Of a stretch of 64,000 nt of DNA, positions 17,788 to 26,991 are shown in pieces; positions within the stretch are counted from its first letter, which is position 1; each line of letters starts with the position of its first letter. Source of the DNA: Sulfidibacter corallicola (GTDB lineage: Bacteria > Acidobacteriota > Holophagae > Acanthopleuribacterales > Acanthopleuribacteraceae). The notes under the pieces are model-generated. The model saw nothing but the letters and a program-made list of their open reading frames with translations. It was not told where the DNA came from and ran no database searches. Location of the stretch: positions 434,001-498,000 of the forward strand of contig NZ_CP071793.1 in the NCBI RefSeq assembly GCF_017498545.1, in the 5' to 3' direction. The position numbers and the translations under genes are program-made.

Positions 17788-20492
17788 ATGCGTCTTCCTA
17801 CGCACGCCGATTCTTGATCGGCGAATGCTCCTTTGTCGAAATCGAGCGCGTATTCCTCGACCTACTCAGCCAAGACATCGAAGCAGCCGGTCTGCTCATT
17901 CCCGCCCTCAAGAAGCGCGGCTCCGTTCTCGATCCGCAGCAGCGCGCCACCCGTGATTGGCTCATCGGCCGTTATTTCGAAGCCAAGAGCGATCACCGCA
18001 ACGCCATTTCCTGGACGCTCAAGGCGCTAAAGACCTTCCGCGCCTCGGGTGTTCGGGAAAAAGTGCACCTGTGTCTGCGCCTGTTGGCCTCGGCCTATCA
18101 CTACCTGGGCCGACACCAAAAGGCCAAGGAAGTCAGCGACGCGATCCTCAGTGACCCGCTGTTGCCCAATCTCGAAAAGCTCAAGGTGATCGCCAACATG
18201 GGCGCGCTGGAGTACCGGGTCCACAACTACGGCCCGGCGCTGGATCACTTCCAAACGGCGCTCCGCCTGCTCGAAGAAGAGCCCCACCCCAAGTTCGAAG
18301 CGATCATCCGCCATAATTTGGCCAACCTGTTGGTCTGCCTCAACGAGTTCGGTGAAGCTGAAAGCAATTTCGAGCGCGCCTTGACGCTGTTTCACAGCCT
18401 CGGCATCAAGCTCTACGAAGCAACGGTGCTCCAGTCGTACGGCAACCTCTACAGCATTCTGGGACAATATTATTATGCCGAGAGCCGCCTGAAACAGGCG
18501 CGCACCCTGTACCTCGAAGGGGGCGATCAATTCGGCGCGGCCCTGTGCGACCTCGACTTCTACCACATGGAAATCCTGCTCAATCGCTACGAAGAGGTGT
18601 TGGACCTGGTGGATTCCCTGGTCGAGATGTTCGGCGATCTGGGTCGGCTCTTCGAAAAGGGTTTGGTCTATTACGAAGGCATCGAGGCGGCCCTGGCCGT
18701 GGGCGAGGAGGCCCTGGCCAGGGAGTATTTGGATCGCGCCGCACGACTCTTCAAACGCGAAAACAACCGCCATTACCTGGCTCTGTGCGATTTGGCTCGG
18801 GCGCGGATGGTCGCTCAGGGGGGCCGTGCCCGGCGCGGATTGACCTATCTCACGCGCGCCGAGGCCGTGTTCGTCGAGGAGGGTCACAAGGAGCTCGAGC
18901 TGCAGTGCATCCTCGATCGGTTGCGCTATTGCGGGACCATGCCCGACGAGGAAACCGTGGCGCGGGTCAAGGTGCTGTTGAAGGCGCCGCTGGGGCCCCG
19001 TGTGCGTACGGATGGCCTAATCCTGATGAGTTCCTATTGGTATGAAAAGGGCCAGTACCGGCGTTCCTGTCGGGCCCTGTTCGAAGCGATTTCCACCATC
19101 GAGGAAACGCGTGCCTCGATTTCCTCCACGCATTGGCGCGAAAGCTTTTTCGAGGACAAGGCACGGGTGTACGAACTGCTCATCGAGCGCCTCTTCCAGT
19201 GGCGTCATCGCGACGGGCGGAAGCTGGTGTTCAAGGTGATCGAACTGAGCCGTGGCCGCCAGATGACGGAACTGCTCTCCCGGCGCGAGGCCCTGCCGCC
19301 GGTCCTGAATCGAAACGAACCGCTCCTACTCGAATTGGACCGCCTCAACACCCGTCTGAACCAGTTGAACCGCAAGCTGGAGAGTATGGCCGCCCAGACC
19401 AGCACCTCCGATGCGGAAAAAACGGCACTGCTGCATTCCGTCAAGGAAACGCGCGGAGAGATCGACGAGTTGCACGGCCGCATGCGCGGTCAGAACCGCC
19501 TGGGCCTCTATTTTCCGATCGATCTGGAGGTCGAGGAACTCCAAAACCTGTTGCCGGACGGGACGCTGCTCGTCTGCTACTTCGTGGGCGGCAACGTCAT
19601 CTACCGGCTGGAATTGGACGCCCAGGGTTTGCGAACCTACAGCAACCCGATCTACGCCGGTTTCGAGCGCGACTTCAATCAGTTGATGACCATGTTGTCG
19701 ATGCCGGCCACCGGCCCCGAGCGTTTGGCCGTGATCACCGATCTGGCCGACCGGTTGAGCGCCGTCCTGGTGCCGAGCAGGGTCAAAAACGTCCGCCACA
19801 TCACCTTTGTACTACATAAAAATCTTCAAAAATTTCCACTATCCCTGTTGCGGCATCGCGGGCGCTTTTTGGTCGAATCGGTGACCATGAGTCAATGCCC
19901 CAATTTATCGACGTTGTATTTTGCCCTGAAACGCGCCGCGAGCCGGTTTCACCGTCCCGTCTTCTTCTTTTCGAATCAGGCCGAGGACCCTTCGGCCCCG
20001 GAACGGGAGACCTTGTGCCGTCTGTTCCCGAACGCCACCGTTCATGCGCGACTGCCGGAAAAACCCGTGGGCGAAGTGGTGGGCGACAGCGACTTCATTC
20101 ATTTCGCCGGTCACTGCTATTTCAATCGCCGCAATCCCACCGATTCCTTTCTGGAGCTGGCGGGCAAGCGCATCTACCTGGGACAATTCGCCGAAATGCG
20201 CTTGGACTGCCCCTTCATCAACCTGGCGTCCTGTCGCAGTGGTTCCGTGGTCCTCGCAGCGGGCAACGAGCCCTACGGGTTCGTCATTACCCTGTTTGCC
20301 GCGGGGGCGGCCCAAATCCTGGCCTCGTTGTGGGATATCGACGATCGCGTGACGGGTGCCTGGATGAACTGCTTCTACGACAATCTCCATTTGGGATTGG
20401 CCGAGTCCTATCGCAAGGCCTGCCTGACCGTCATGGCATCGTTTCCCGATCCCCACCTGTGGGCCGGTTTCTGTCTCTTGGGCAGACCCTGA
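17745..20492 (+). CDS. TPR-CHAT caspase-like protease
   Basis: A 915-residue protein. Residues ~60-430 are tandem TPR helices (for example ALDHFQTALRLLEE, AESNFERALTLF). Residues ~540-600 form a coiled coil. The C-terminal ~300 residues are a CHAT domain with the caspase-type dyad: His790 in DFIHFAGH and Cys830 in NLASCRSG, followed by GAAQILASLWDIDD. CHAT proteases cut protein substrates when a sensor domain is triggered (family knowledge). The TTG at 17745 has GAGG seven bases upstream. However, an ATG with a good GGAG at 17788 opens a nine-codon frame in another register that ends beside a TTG at 17814 in the CHAT frame, so the true start is open. It is the last gene of the ECF sigma cassette. 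Confidence 0.85.
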   Translation: MGERGVSEGARRRLDASSYARRFLIGECSFVEIERVFLDLLSQDIEAAGLLIPALKKRGSVLDPQQRATRDWLIGRYFEAKSDHRNAISWTLKALKTFRASGVREKVHLCLRLLASAYHYLGRHQKAKEVSDAILSDPLLPNLEKLKVIANMGALEYRVHNYGPALDHFQTALRLLEEEPHPKFEAIIRHNLANLLVCLNEFGEAESNFERALTLFHSLGIKLYEATVLQSYGNLYSILGQYYYAESRLKQARTLYLEGGDQFGAALCDLDFYHMEILLNRYEEVLDLVDSLVEMFGDLGRLFEKGLVYYEGIEAALAVGEEALAREYLDRAARLFKRENNRHYLALCDLARARMVAQGGRARRGLTYLTRAEAVFVEEGHKELELQCILDRLRYCGTMPDEETVARVKVLLKAPLGPRVRTDGLILMSSYWYEKGQYRRSCRALFEAISTIEETRASISSTHWRESFFEDKARVYELLIERLFQWRHRDGRKLVFKVIELSRGRQMTELLSRREALPPVLNRNEPLLLELDRLNTRLNQLNRKLESMAAQTSTSDAEKTALLHSVKETRGEIDELHGRMRGQNRLGLYFPIDLEVEELQNLLPDGTLLVCYFVGGNVIYRLELDAQGLRTYSNPIYAGFERDFNQLMTMLSMPATGPERLAVITDLADRLSAVLVPSRVKNVRHITFVLHKNLQKFPLSLLRHRGRFLVESVTMSQCPNLSTLYFALKRAASRFHRPVFFFSNQAEDPSAPERETLCRLFPNATVHARLPEKPVGEVVGDSDFIHFAGHCYFNRRNPTDSFLELAGKRIYLGQFAEMRLDCPFINLASCRSGSVVLAAGNEPYGFVITLFAAGAAQILASLWDIDDRVTGAWMNCFYDNLHLGLAESYRKACLTVMASFPDPHLWAGFCLLGRP

Positions 20493-20653
20493 CCGCCGAC
20501 CCGCTTCGAGAGGCCGGTGCTCTCGATGGGTCGAGAACTGCGTAGGTTTTCACCTAAAGTGTGCGATAACGCCGCCAAGAATCGCTCAATTTAGGTTTCA
20601 GGACTTTGGGTGTGGACCGGCCCGTCTCACCCCGAAACGGGCCGAATCCGATG

Positions 20654-21895
20654 TCACTTCTTCACGTTGTTGACGGTGATCGAGTTCCAGATGTCCATGT
20701 ACCCGTAGCCCAACAAACCCCAGTAGTAGCTCGAGTTGTAATAGGTGACGTCCTTCGCGGTCGAGACGATACGCGACCGTACGTAGTGGCGACTGGCACC
20801 GGGCACGAGCTGGAGAATGATGGCGGCCTGCGCGGAAACCATCGGCGCCGCCATGGAGGTTCCCGAACGGTGCACGTAGCGGTTGTTGGGTGCGCAGCTC
20901 AGTACCTCCTCGCCGTAGGCGACCACGTCGATGTACGGCGAAAAGTTGGAGAAATCGGATTTGCGGTAGTCGCGATCCACCGAGGCGACCGTGATGACGC
21001 CCGGCACGTTGGCGGGGAACATCAGCGAATCGCTGTTTTCGTTTCCGGCGGATGTCACGATGGTGATGCCGAGGTCCTTGGCGAAATCGAGCCAGTCCTC
21101 CAGGGCCGGTGATGGGTCGTCCACGCTCAGGCTGAGGTTGATGATATCGGCACCGAACCAGATCGCGTGGGCGATGCCCTGGACGATGTCGAAGAGTTCC
21201 GCATGGCCGTCGCTGTCGGCGATTCGAACCGGCATGATGGTGACGCCCGGCGCCACGGTCTTGATGATTCCCGCGATGTGGGTTCCGTGACCCCAGCCTT
21301 CGTCGTAGATGCCGTTCTGGTTGGTGTCCAGGTTGTCGCGCTCTTCCGAGGGATCCCAGTCGCCGTCGACGAAATCATAGCCCCAGGACGAGAGGTTGGC
21401 GTAGAGAAACTGATGGTTCATGTCGACACCGGTGTCGAGCACGGCGACGGTCACGCCGTGGCCGGTGGAGTGCGGCCAAGCGCTGCCCACGCGAATTTGC
21501 TCGAGCCAATGTTGGCCGTAGATCGTGGGCTCGGGATCGGTGTCGTTGTTCAGATCGTTGAGTGATGCCTCGTTGGGCTCGCCTTCAAGAATAAAAATTG
21601 CGCGTGCATCGATGTGACCTGCGGAAATCAGCTCGCGAACCTGCGTCTTTTGATTGTATTCCGCGGTGTAGGTGATGGTCTGGAGTTGATCGACCAACGT
21701 CTGCCTGTCCAAATTGGATTCGATGGTGACGCGATAGGTGGCTTCGCCGTCGTGTTGGGCGTAACACACCACGTTGTAGCCGGCGAGAACGGTCGGAATA
21801 TCTACCTGATAATTGAAGCGTAAAATAAATTCGTGGCGGGCACCGAACGCCATCGTACACGTGAAAAAAATAAGCACATAACGCAAAAGTGACAT
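20654..21895 (-). CDS. Secreted subtilisin-like (S8) serine protease
   Basis: A 413-residue preproprotein. The ATG at 21895 has GAGGAG five bases upstream and opens a signal peptide (SLLRYVLIFFTCTMAFGA). Residues ~20-125 look like a propeptide. The catalytic triad is complete: Asp in VAVLDTGVD, His in GHGTHIAGI and Ser in SGTSMAAPM, with the oxyanion Asn region SAGNENSD. The Asp-rich insertion DTNQNGIYDEGWG probably binds calcium. No C-terminal extension or sorting tail is present, so it should be released after export. It converges on the CHAT gene. Confidence 0.92.
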   Translation of the reverse strand: MSLLRYVLIFFTCTMAFGARHEFILRFNYQVDIPTVLAGYNVVCYAQHDGEATYRVTIESNLDRQTLVDQLQTITYTAEYNQKTQVRELISAGHIDARAIFILEGEPNEASLNDLNNDTDPEPTIYGQHWLEQIRVGSAWPHSTGHGVTVAVLDTGVDMNHQFLYANLSSWGYDFVDGDWDPSEERDNLDTNQNGIYDEGWGHGTHIAGIIKTVAPGVTIMPVRIADSDGHAELFDIVQGIAHAIWFGADIINLSLSVDDPSPALEDWLDFAKDLGITIVTSAGNENSDSLMFPANVPGVITVASVDRDYRKSDFSNFSPYIDVVAYGEEVLSCAPNNRYVHRSGTSMAAPMVSAQAAIILQLVPGASRHYVRSRIVSTAKDVTYYNSSYYWGLLGYGYMDIWNSITVNNVKK

Positions 21896-23393
21896 ATTTG
21901 CTCCTCGAAGCGGGTGGGGGTGAGGTCTGCCGGGGGATGAGAGCAGCGCATCGTCGTGAAAAGGGACTGAAGCATGAAGGCGATTCGAAAGGTCGGCCAT
22001 TGCTATCTGCCTGAAAGGAGAAGAGAATCAGGCGGCCGAGAGATGTGCTTCATTCGGGGCGCTTGCCGGATCCTTGGGAAGACCCAAGAAGAGCGGATCT
22101 TGGTGACTTGGGACATCCGGCTCGAAGGTTGACCGTAACGGTGGTGCATTGGGAATCGGAGTTTACGAAATTCGGGATTGTGCGTTGTGCTGGGGTGTCG
22201 GGTGGGGCCGGTTGGAACGGATGCCGTCAGTCGAAAAGACAGACGGGGTGTCGATGAACGGTGTTGCGTGGGGATAGATGTGTTTGGGTAGTGGGTTTCT
22301 TGGTTTTCGTTGCTCTGTTTCATACTGTGATGGGTAGTCGGTGTCACAGTATGTGATGCTCGGTGTGTAGGGTGGTTCGACAAGTGCGAATCAACGGTTC
22401 GGAACAGGGCGGTTCCCTTTTCGAGGGGGACCCCACGGCGGTCACTCTCGGTCTGCGCCGGGGGGAATGCCACAAAAATTCGATCGATGTTTTCGGTGTA
22501 CGAATGCAGTGTGTTCTGAAAAAGCGCACGATGGCCGGCGGTGAATGGCTGTTCTCCCGTGGTGTCGCGATGGGCCCGGTATGTTGAACGACAGGGCTTT
22601 CCCGACCCCCGTCGCCCGGTGGTCGGACCTCCGGCGAGTGCCGGATGGAAAGATATCGATAGCCGTGCACAATTCAATGGCATGGGTTCCTCGAGCGTTT
22701 GGGAAGCCCGAAAGTGGGCCTCGTTTTGGTGGGAGAGAATGTTCCGGAAAGTGGAAAAAACCAAGCGAGTCGATCAGAAGTAACTGCGAATACACCGACA
22801 CCTACAACGAAAATAACGGAATCAATTCATTTGTCAATAGGTTTTTTTTGGGCTCCTGTGAGCCGAAACACGATTGACTCCCATGCAGAAAAAAAGATAA
22901 AGCGTTCGGTGTTTGTATTCAAACTGCTTGAAATGTAAGTCTTGCGAAGCCGGATCAGAACTTTAACGAAAATTCCTTAAAAAAACGTATCTGGTCCATG
23001 GGGTCCCGGTACTTTGGAGGGTAGGCTGAGGTGGAAACCCTTTCTTGGTCGAAGGTTTTCATCTCGGTTGATATGGATTCGTCTTGATCTTGGCTCAGTT
23101 GGGATTTCGAACAGCCGGCACCAACCAACCCCCGAAATCCTTCCGATGTGCCAAGGTCACCGACGGTCTGTCATGTAGTTCGCACCAAAAGCCACTGCTC
23201 ATCACTATTGGTGACTCCATCACCACGCCGGAGTCATTCAAATCAATGGAAAATGTGCTTTGTTGTTTTTGCTTCGCGGCTCGCGCGGGGCAAGTTTCCG
23301 TTGGAGAATTTCTGGATTTCATTCTCTGACTCGTTTGTGGTGAATTCGCCACTTTGTTTCGTGCTTTCTATCGTGTTCTCGTTCAGGTAACGG
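21896..23393. other. Gene-poor region, 1.5 kb
   Basis: Open frames on both strands overlap each other, lack ribosome sites and show no domains; the longest (22003-22764, minus) reads as low-conservation His/Arg/Ser/Thr-rich sequence. The region is less GC-rich than the neighbouring genes, especially 22780-23000. No tRNA, rRNA or mobile-element gene was recognised. It may hold decayed genes or a non-coding RNA. Confidence 0.4.
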
Positions 23394-23427
23394 AAAAAGC
23401 CCCGAGTTTCGGCTCGGGGCTTTTTTC
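23394..23427 (-). terminator. Bidirectional rho-independent terminator after flgE
   Basis: AAAAAGCCCCGAG and CTCGGGGCTTTTTT form a perfect long stem around a short loop, with A/T runs on both sides. It lies about 40 bases beyond the flgE stop codon. Confidence 0.9.
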
Positions 23428-23468
23428 GTGTCCGCCTGGAGGGGGATGGGGGTCCGCTTGAATGGGGG

Positions 23469-24755
23469 TCAGCGCTTGAGGTTGATGATCTCCTGGAGTA
23501 CCTGGTCGGCGGTGGTCACCGACTTGGAATTGGATTGGTATCCGCGTTGATGGATGATGAGATTGGTGAATTCGTCGGCGATGTCGACGTTGCTCGATTC
23601 CAGCGCCCCGCCGAAAACCACCGTACCGCCGTTGCCTTCGAGCAGCAGGGGTTCGCCCGATGCGCCGGTCTCCTGGAAGAAGTTGGCGTCGATTTGCTTC
23701 AAGCCCGCCAGGTTGTTGAAGTTGACCACGGCGACCGCACCCAGGGGATGGGTTTCGCCGTTCGTGAAGAAGCCCAGCATGGTTCCGTCCCGGGTGAATT
23801 CGATGCGGTTCAGGTCGCCGGAGCCGAATCCGTCCTGGAAGAAGGTTCCGTTGGCCGAGGTGCTCGAGAAGTTGGTCAGATGGCTGTCGTTGGTACCGTC
23901 GTCGGCGCCGCCGAATTCGATCAGGTCCCATGTGATTTGCTGGTCTTCGGGAACCAGGCCGTCGGCGTTCGCCGGCAGATTGCCCAGCCGAATGATCGGA
24001 TTGGCCGCCGCCGGATCGTCGACGCTCAAACCGTTGATGGTGCTGAGCCGACCCTGGGCATCGAAGGTGACGGTCCCGGTGGCGCCCTCGATGACATCGC
24101 CCTCGTCGAGGCTGAATTGATAGGTCCACTGGTTTTCGGTCTCGGATTTGACGAATTCCAGGTCCAGCCGATGCGACTGGCCGGCACTGTCCCAGATGTC
24201 GATCGTGGTATTGAAAGTCTCGCCCGCGCCTGCCTGGGCGCTGAGGTTCGTGATGTAGCGAACCAGGCTGGTCGCACTGGGTGGCGAGGGCTGTTCGAAG
24301 TCGATTTGGAGATTGGCGGGTGTGCCCGTGCGGACCACGTTGCCGTCGGCGTCCACCTCGGTAAAGCCCTGAACGTTCCATCCGTTGGGTGCCACCAGGT
24401 TGCCGTTCAAATCGAAGGAAAAGTTACCGGCGCGGGTGTAGGCCGTCCGGGTGCCGTCGCTGACCTGGAAAAAGCCTTCACCTTGAAGGGCCAGGTTGCT
24501 GTTGATGCCGTTGGCCCGAACGGCGCCTTGGAGGTGGGTGGGGCCGATGCGGGTCGTGCGCGCGCCGAGGCCGAATTGAACGGGGTTGGCGGCGCCGAAG
24601 AAGCCCTGGATCTCGCCGGCCATGATTTGAGCGAAGTTGATGTCGCTGCGCTTGTAGCCGGTCGTGTTGATGTTGGCCAGGTTGTTTCCCACGACATTGA
24701 TCGCGGTGGCGTGGGATCTGAGTCCGGTAAGTGCGCTGTAAAAAGTGGGAAGCAT
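23469..24755 (-). CDS. flgE: Flagellar hook protein FlgE
   Basis: A 428-residue flagellar axial protein. The N terminus MLPTFYSALTGLRSHATAIN with VVGNNLANINTTGYKR is the FlgE/FlgF/FlgG rod-hook signature, and the C terminus (HQRGYQSNSKSVTTADQVL plus QEIINLKR) forms the partner helix. Residues ~85-340 hold the hook D1/D2 insert (GEGFFQVSDG, TRAGNFSFD). Length and insert favour FlgE over FlgG. It is exported by the flagellar secretion apparatus and assembles into the hook. The ATG at 24755 follows AGGCAGG. No flagellar neighbours are in the window, which is unusual because flgE normally sits in a flagellar operon. Confidence 0.88.
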   Translation of the reverse strand: MLPTFYSALTGLRSHATAINVVGNNLANINTTGYKRSDINFAQIMAGEIQGFFGAANPVQFGLGARTTRIGPTHLQGAVRANGINSNLALQGEGFFQVSDGTRTAYTRAGNFSFDLNGNLVAPNGWNVQGFTEVDADGNVVRTGTPANLQIDFEQPSPPSATSLVRYITNLSAQAGAGETFNTTIDIWDSAGQSHRLDLEFVKSETENQWTYQFSLDEGDVIEGATGTVTFDAQGRLSTINGLSVDDPAAANPIIRLGNLPANADGLVPEDQQITWDLIEFGGADDGTNDSHLTNFSSTSANGTFFQDGFGSGDLNRIEFTRDGTMLGFFTNGETHPLGAVAVVNFNNLAGLKQIDANFFQETGASGEPLLLEGNGGTVVFGGALESSNVDIADEFTNLIIHQRGYQSNSKSVTTADQVLQEIINLKR

Positions 24756-25374
24756 TTGCCTGCCTCGGGTTTTTTTCGAACAAGAGGGGCAAATAACGAG
24801 CCAAGGAGGTGGTGTCTGGGAAGAGATGTTCTCCGCAGGGGCATGGGTGTGCAGGTGTAAGTCTTTTTTTACCACAGAGTTCACAGAGATCACCGAGGTA
24901 GATGCTCGCCCAGGTGGACATGGTATCGGTTGTCAGGCGTTAGGCTTAATCTAATTAGCTGGTGATAAATATCTTGTAGAGGCCTGGTAGCTGACTGTCG
25001 ATACTGGTTTGCATCGGGAACCCGCCGGACTCCATGAAACGATTTCAAAAACCCTTTTCGCTGGTTGGACGCTGGTTGGAATACCGATCCCTTGACGGTT
25101 TCGGTCCAAACGAACGTTCCCCCAATCACGGATCAAGTAGCGCTTCAGAAAGCGAGTGAGACCGTTAAACGGCATGATTTAAGTTGCTTATGGGGCGTGG
25201 TTTCCCTTCTCCGTTTTCTCTGTGTACTCAGTGGTAAAAAAACGAAGTCACCGCCAGTCGGGATGAAAACCCCGCTCCGACCTGCTCCCAACTCCGCCCA
25301 AACCCGGAAAAATGTGCCGGGTCGATCATGGCCGTAGGTTCACTGTGCCTGGATGTTCCTCGACCCTCCAGCGA
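24756..25374. other. Intergenic region between the CvfB-like gene and flgE
   Basis: About 620 bases, mostly occupied by the MITE-like element. No gene was recognised. The promoter of leftward flgE should lie between 24756 and the element. Confidence 0.4.
24864..25242. repeat. MITE-like element with about 26-base terminal inverted repeats
   Basis: The left end (24864-24890) reads TTTTTTTACCACAGAGTTC then ACAGAGA; the right end (25217-25242), reversed, reads TTTTTTTACCACTGAGTAC then ACAGAGA. These differ at only two or three positions. The 379-base interior has no transposase or long frame. Non-autonomous insertion elements of this size are common; target-site duplications are not evident. Confidence 0.5.
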
Positions 25375-26730
25375 TCACGATTTCTTTTTTTGGGGTGTCC
25401 GCCCGCTGGGCTTCTTCTTTTTGGGGGGGCGTCGCGAACCGTCGTCTTGGAAGATGGCGAAGGGGTGATCGGGGGCCATGCGCTTCTGTTTCGCTTTGGG
25501 CTTGGCGGCTTTGGTCTTTTTCGGTTTACGGCTTTCAGCGCCCTTCTTTTTCTCTTCGGCACGACTCTTCAGGGATGCCTTGTCGCTTTCTTTCCGCGCG
25601 GATAGCGGCTTCGCCCGTTCTCCCGAGCGTGACGCGGCGGGGTCCCGATCCGTACGTTTGGATGGCGGTTTCGCCCGTTCTCCCGAGCGTGACGCGGGAG
25701 CATCCCTGTCCGTGCGTTTGGATGCCGGCTTCGTCCGACTTCCGGAGCCCGACGGGGAACCGGGTTTGGCCGTGCGTCTCTCGTCCGCGGAGCCGGCCAC
25801 GGCCGATCTCTTGGGGGCCCCGGCTTTGGATTTTCGTTCGGCGGAGTCGCGTCGGTGGGGTTTTCTGGGCAGGGGTTTTTCACCCTGCTTTCCCCTGGGT
25901 GTCAGGTGCACGCCTTGATCGTCGAGGCGAATGAAACCGTCCTTGTTGAGCATGCCGACGGCGCGTTTGTAGGCCTTTTTGCTGAGTCCGAGTTGGGCTT
26001 TGATTTCCTCGGGATCGCTGTGATCGCCGAGCGCGAGAAAGCCATTGCCTTCGCGCAGCGCCGTGAGGACGACCTTTTTGGCTTCCAGCAAGGCCGGCAG
26101 CCCCATCGGCGTCAGGCTGATATCCACTTTACCGTCGTCGCGAACCTTGGCGACGTAACCCTTGCGGCGATCTCCGATGCGCATGGTTTCGCCTTCGTCC
26201 AAAGCCGCGGCGTAGATGAAGCCCGCATAGCGGCCGTCCACGATGGCCTGGTAGCCCAGTTCGTTGCGGCGCACGATCAGCAGGTCCACGATTTGGCGTG
26301 GCGCCAAGTCGACCTGCTCGCGTTCCAGAAAGGGGGCCAGCTTGCTGGTGGCGTACAACCGGTCGCGCGCTTCTTCGAGGCAAATGCGAACCACGTAGGC
26401 CTGGCCTCGCTCCATGGGTCGGGACTGTTGGGTGAGCGGAACGAGAAGGTCCTTTTCCAGTCCCCAGTCGAGAAAGGCCCCGATTTCGTTGGTGGCCACC
26501 ACCGTCAAGGCCGCGAATTCGTCGACCTGAGCCTTGGGTTTGCGGGTGGTGGCGACCGGGCGGTCCTGTGAGTCGGAATAGACGAATACGTCGAGCCATT
26601 CGCCGACTTGGGCGTGACGCGGCACGTACTTTTTGGGCAGCAGCAGGTCGGCGCCTTCCACCCCCAGATAGGCACCCTGCGGGGCCCATCGAACGATCTG
26701 TAATTTGTTGAACTTTCCGAGCTGCACCAT
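25375..26730 (-). CDS. CvfB-like S1 RNA-binding protein with repetitive basic tail
   Basis: A 451-residue protein. Residues ~1-215 hold consecutive S1-type OB folds (YLGVEGADLLLPKKYVP, IGAFLDWGLEKDLLVPL, VDGRYAGFIY) and ~215-285 a winged-helix end (LGLSKKAYKRAVGMLNKDGFI), as in Staphylococcus CvfB and Bacillus YitL. Such proteins bind RNA and affect gene expression (family knowledge). The last ~165 residues are an added Lys/Arg/Ser/Pro-rich tail containing a 20-residue repeat (KRTDRDAPASRSGERAKP type) encoded by a 60-base tandem repeat. The tail is probably disordered and RNA-binding. AGGG lies four bases before the ATG at 26730. Confidence 0.85.
   Translation of the reverse strand: MVQLGKFNKLQIVRWAPQGAYLGVEGADLLLPKKYVPRHAQVGEWLDVFVYSDSQDRPVATTRKPKAQVDEFAALTVVATNEIGAFLDWGLEKDLLVPLTQQSRPMERGQAYVVRICLEEARDRLYATSKLAPFLEREQVDLAPRQIVDLLIVRRNELGYQAIVDGRYAGFIYAAALDEGETMRIGDRRKGYVAKVRDDGKVDISLTPMGLPALLEAKKVVLTALREGNGFLALGDHSDPEEIKAQLGLSKKAYKRAVGMLNKDGFIRLDDQGVHLTPRGKQGEKPLPRKPHRRDSAERKSKAGAPKRSAVAGSADERRTAKPGSPSGSGSRTKPASKRTDRDAPASRSGERAKPPSKRTDRDPAASRSGERAKPLSARKESDKASLKSRAEEKKKGAESRKPKKTKAAKPKAKQKRMAPDHPFAIFQDDGSRRPPKKKKPSGRTPQKKKS
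25605..25735. repeat. 60-base tandem repeat in the CvfB-like tail
   Basis: TCGCCCGTTCTCCCGAGCGT occurs at 25611 and again exactly 60 bases later at 25671; a third, more diverged unit starts at 25731. Two full copies and part of a third keep the reading frame, encoding a 20-residue repeat. Confidence 0.75.
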
Positions 26731-26991
26731 AACACCCTCTCAAAATCGTGGCAGATCAGCCTATCACAGTTTCTCGGCATGGAATTCAAAGCCCTGTAAA
26801 AGCTGGGACATTTTGGAGGGGCTGCGGAAACGATCGAGGGATCTCGGCAAGGTCGATCTCGAGTGAAGCGACTATCGAAGTTTGCCGGTTCGGAGTGGCC
26901 GTGTTCTAAAGAGGCCGCGGCCCGACGACTTTCCGCCTCGCGGAAATCGCCGAACCGCATCCTCACGCTTCAACTCCTGTCGCTTTGCGGA

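Noticed and set aside
22003..22764. Minus-strand frame of 253 codons as a gene
   Set aside because: No ribosome site, no domain, overlaps other equally long frames, and composition unlike the neighbouring genes.
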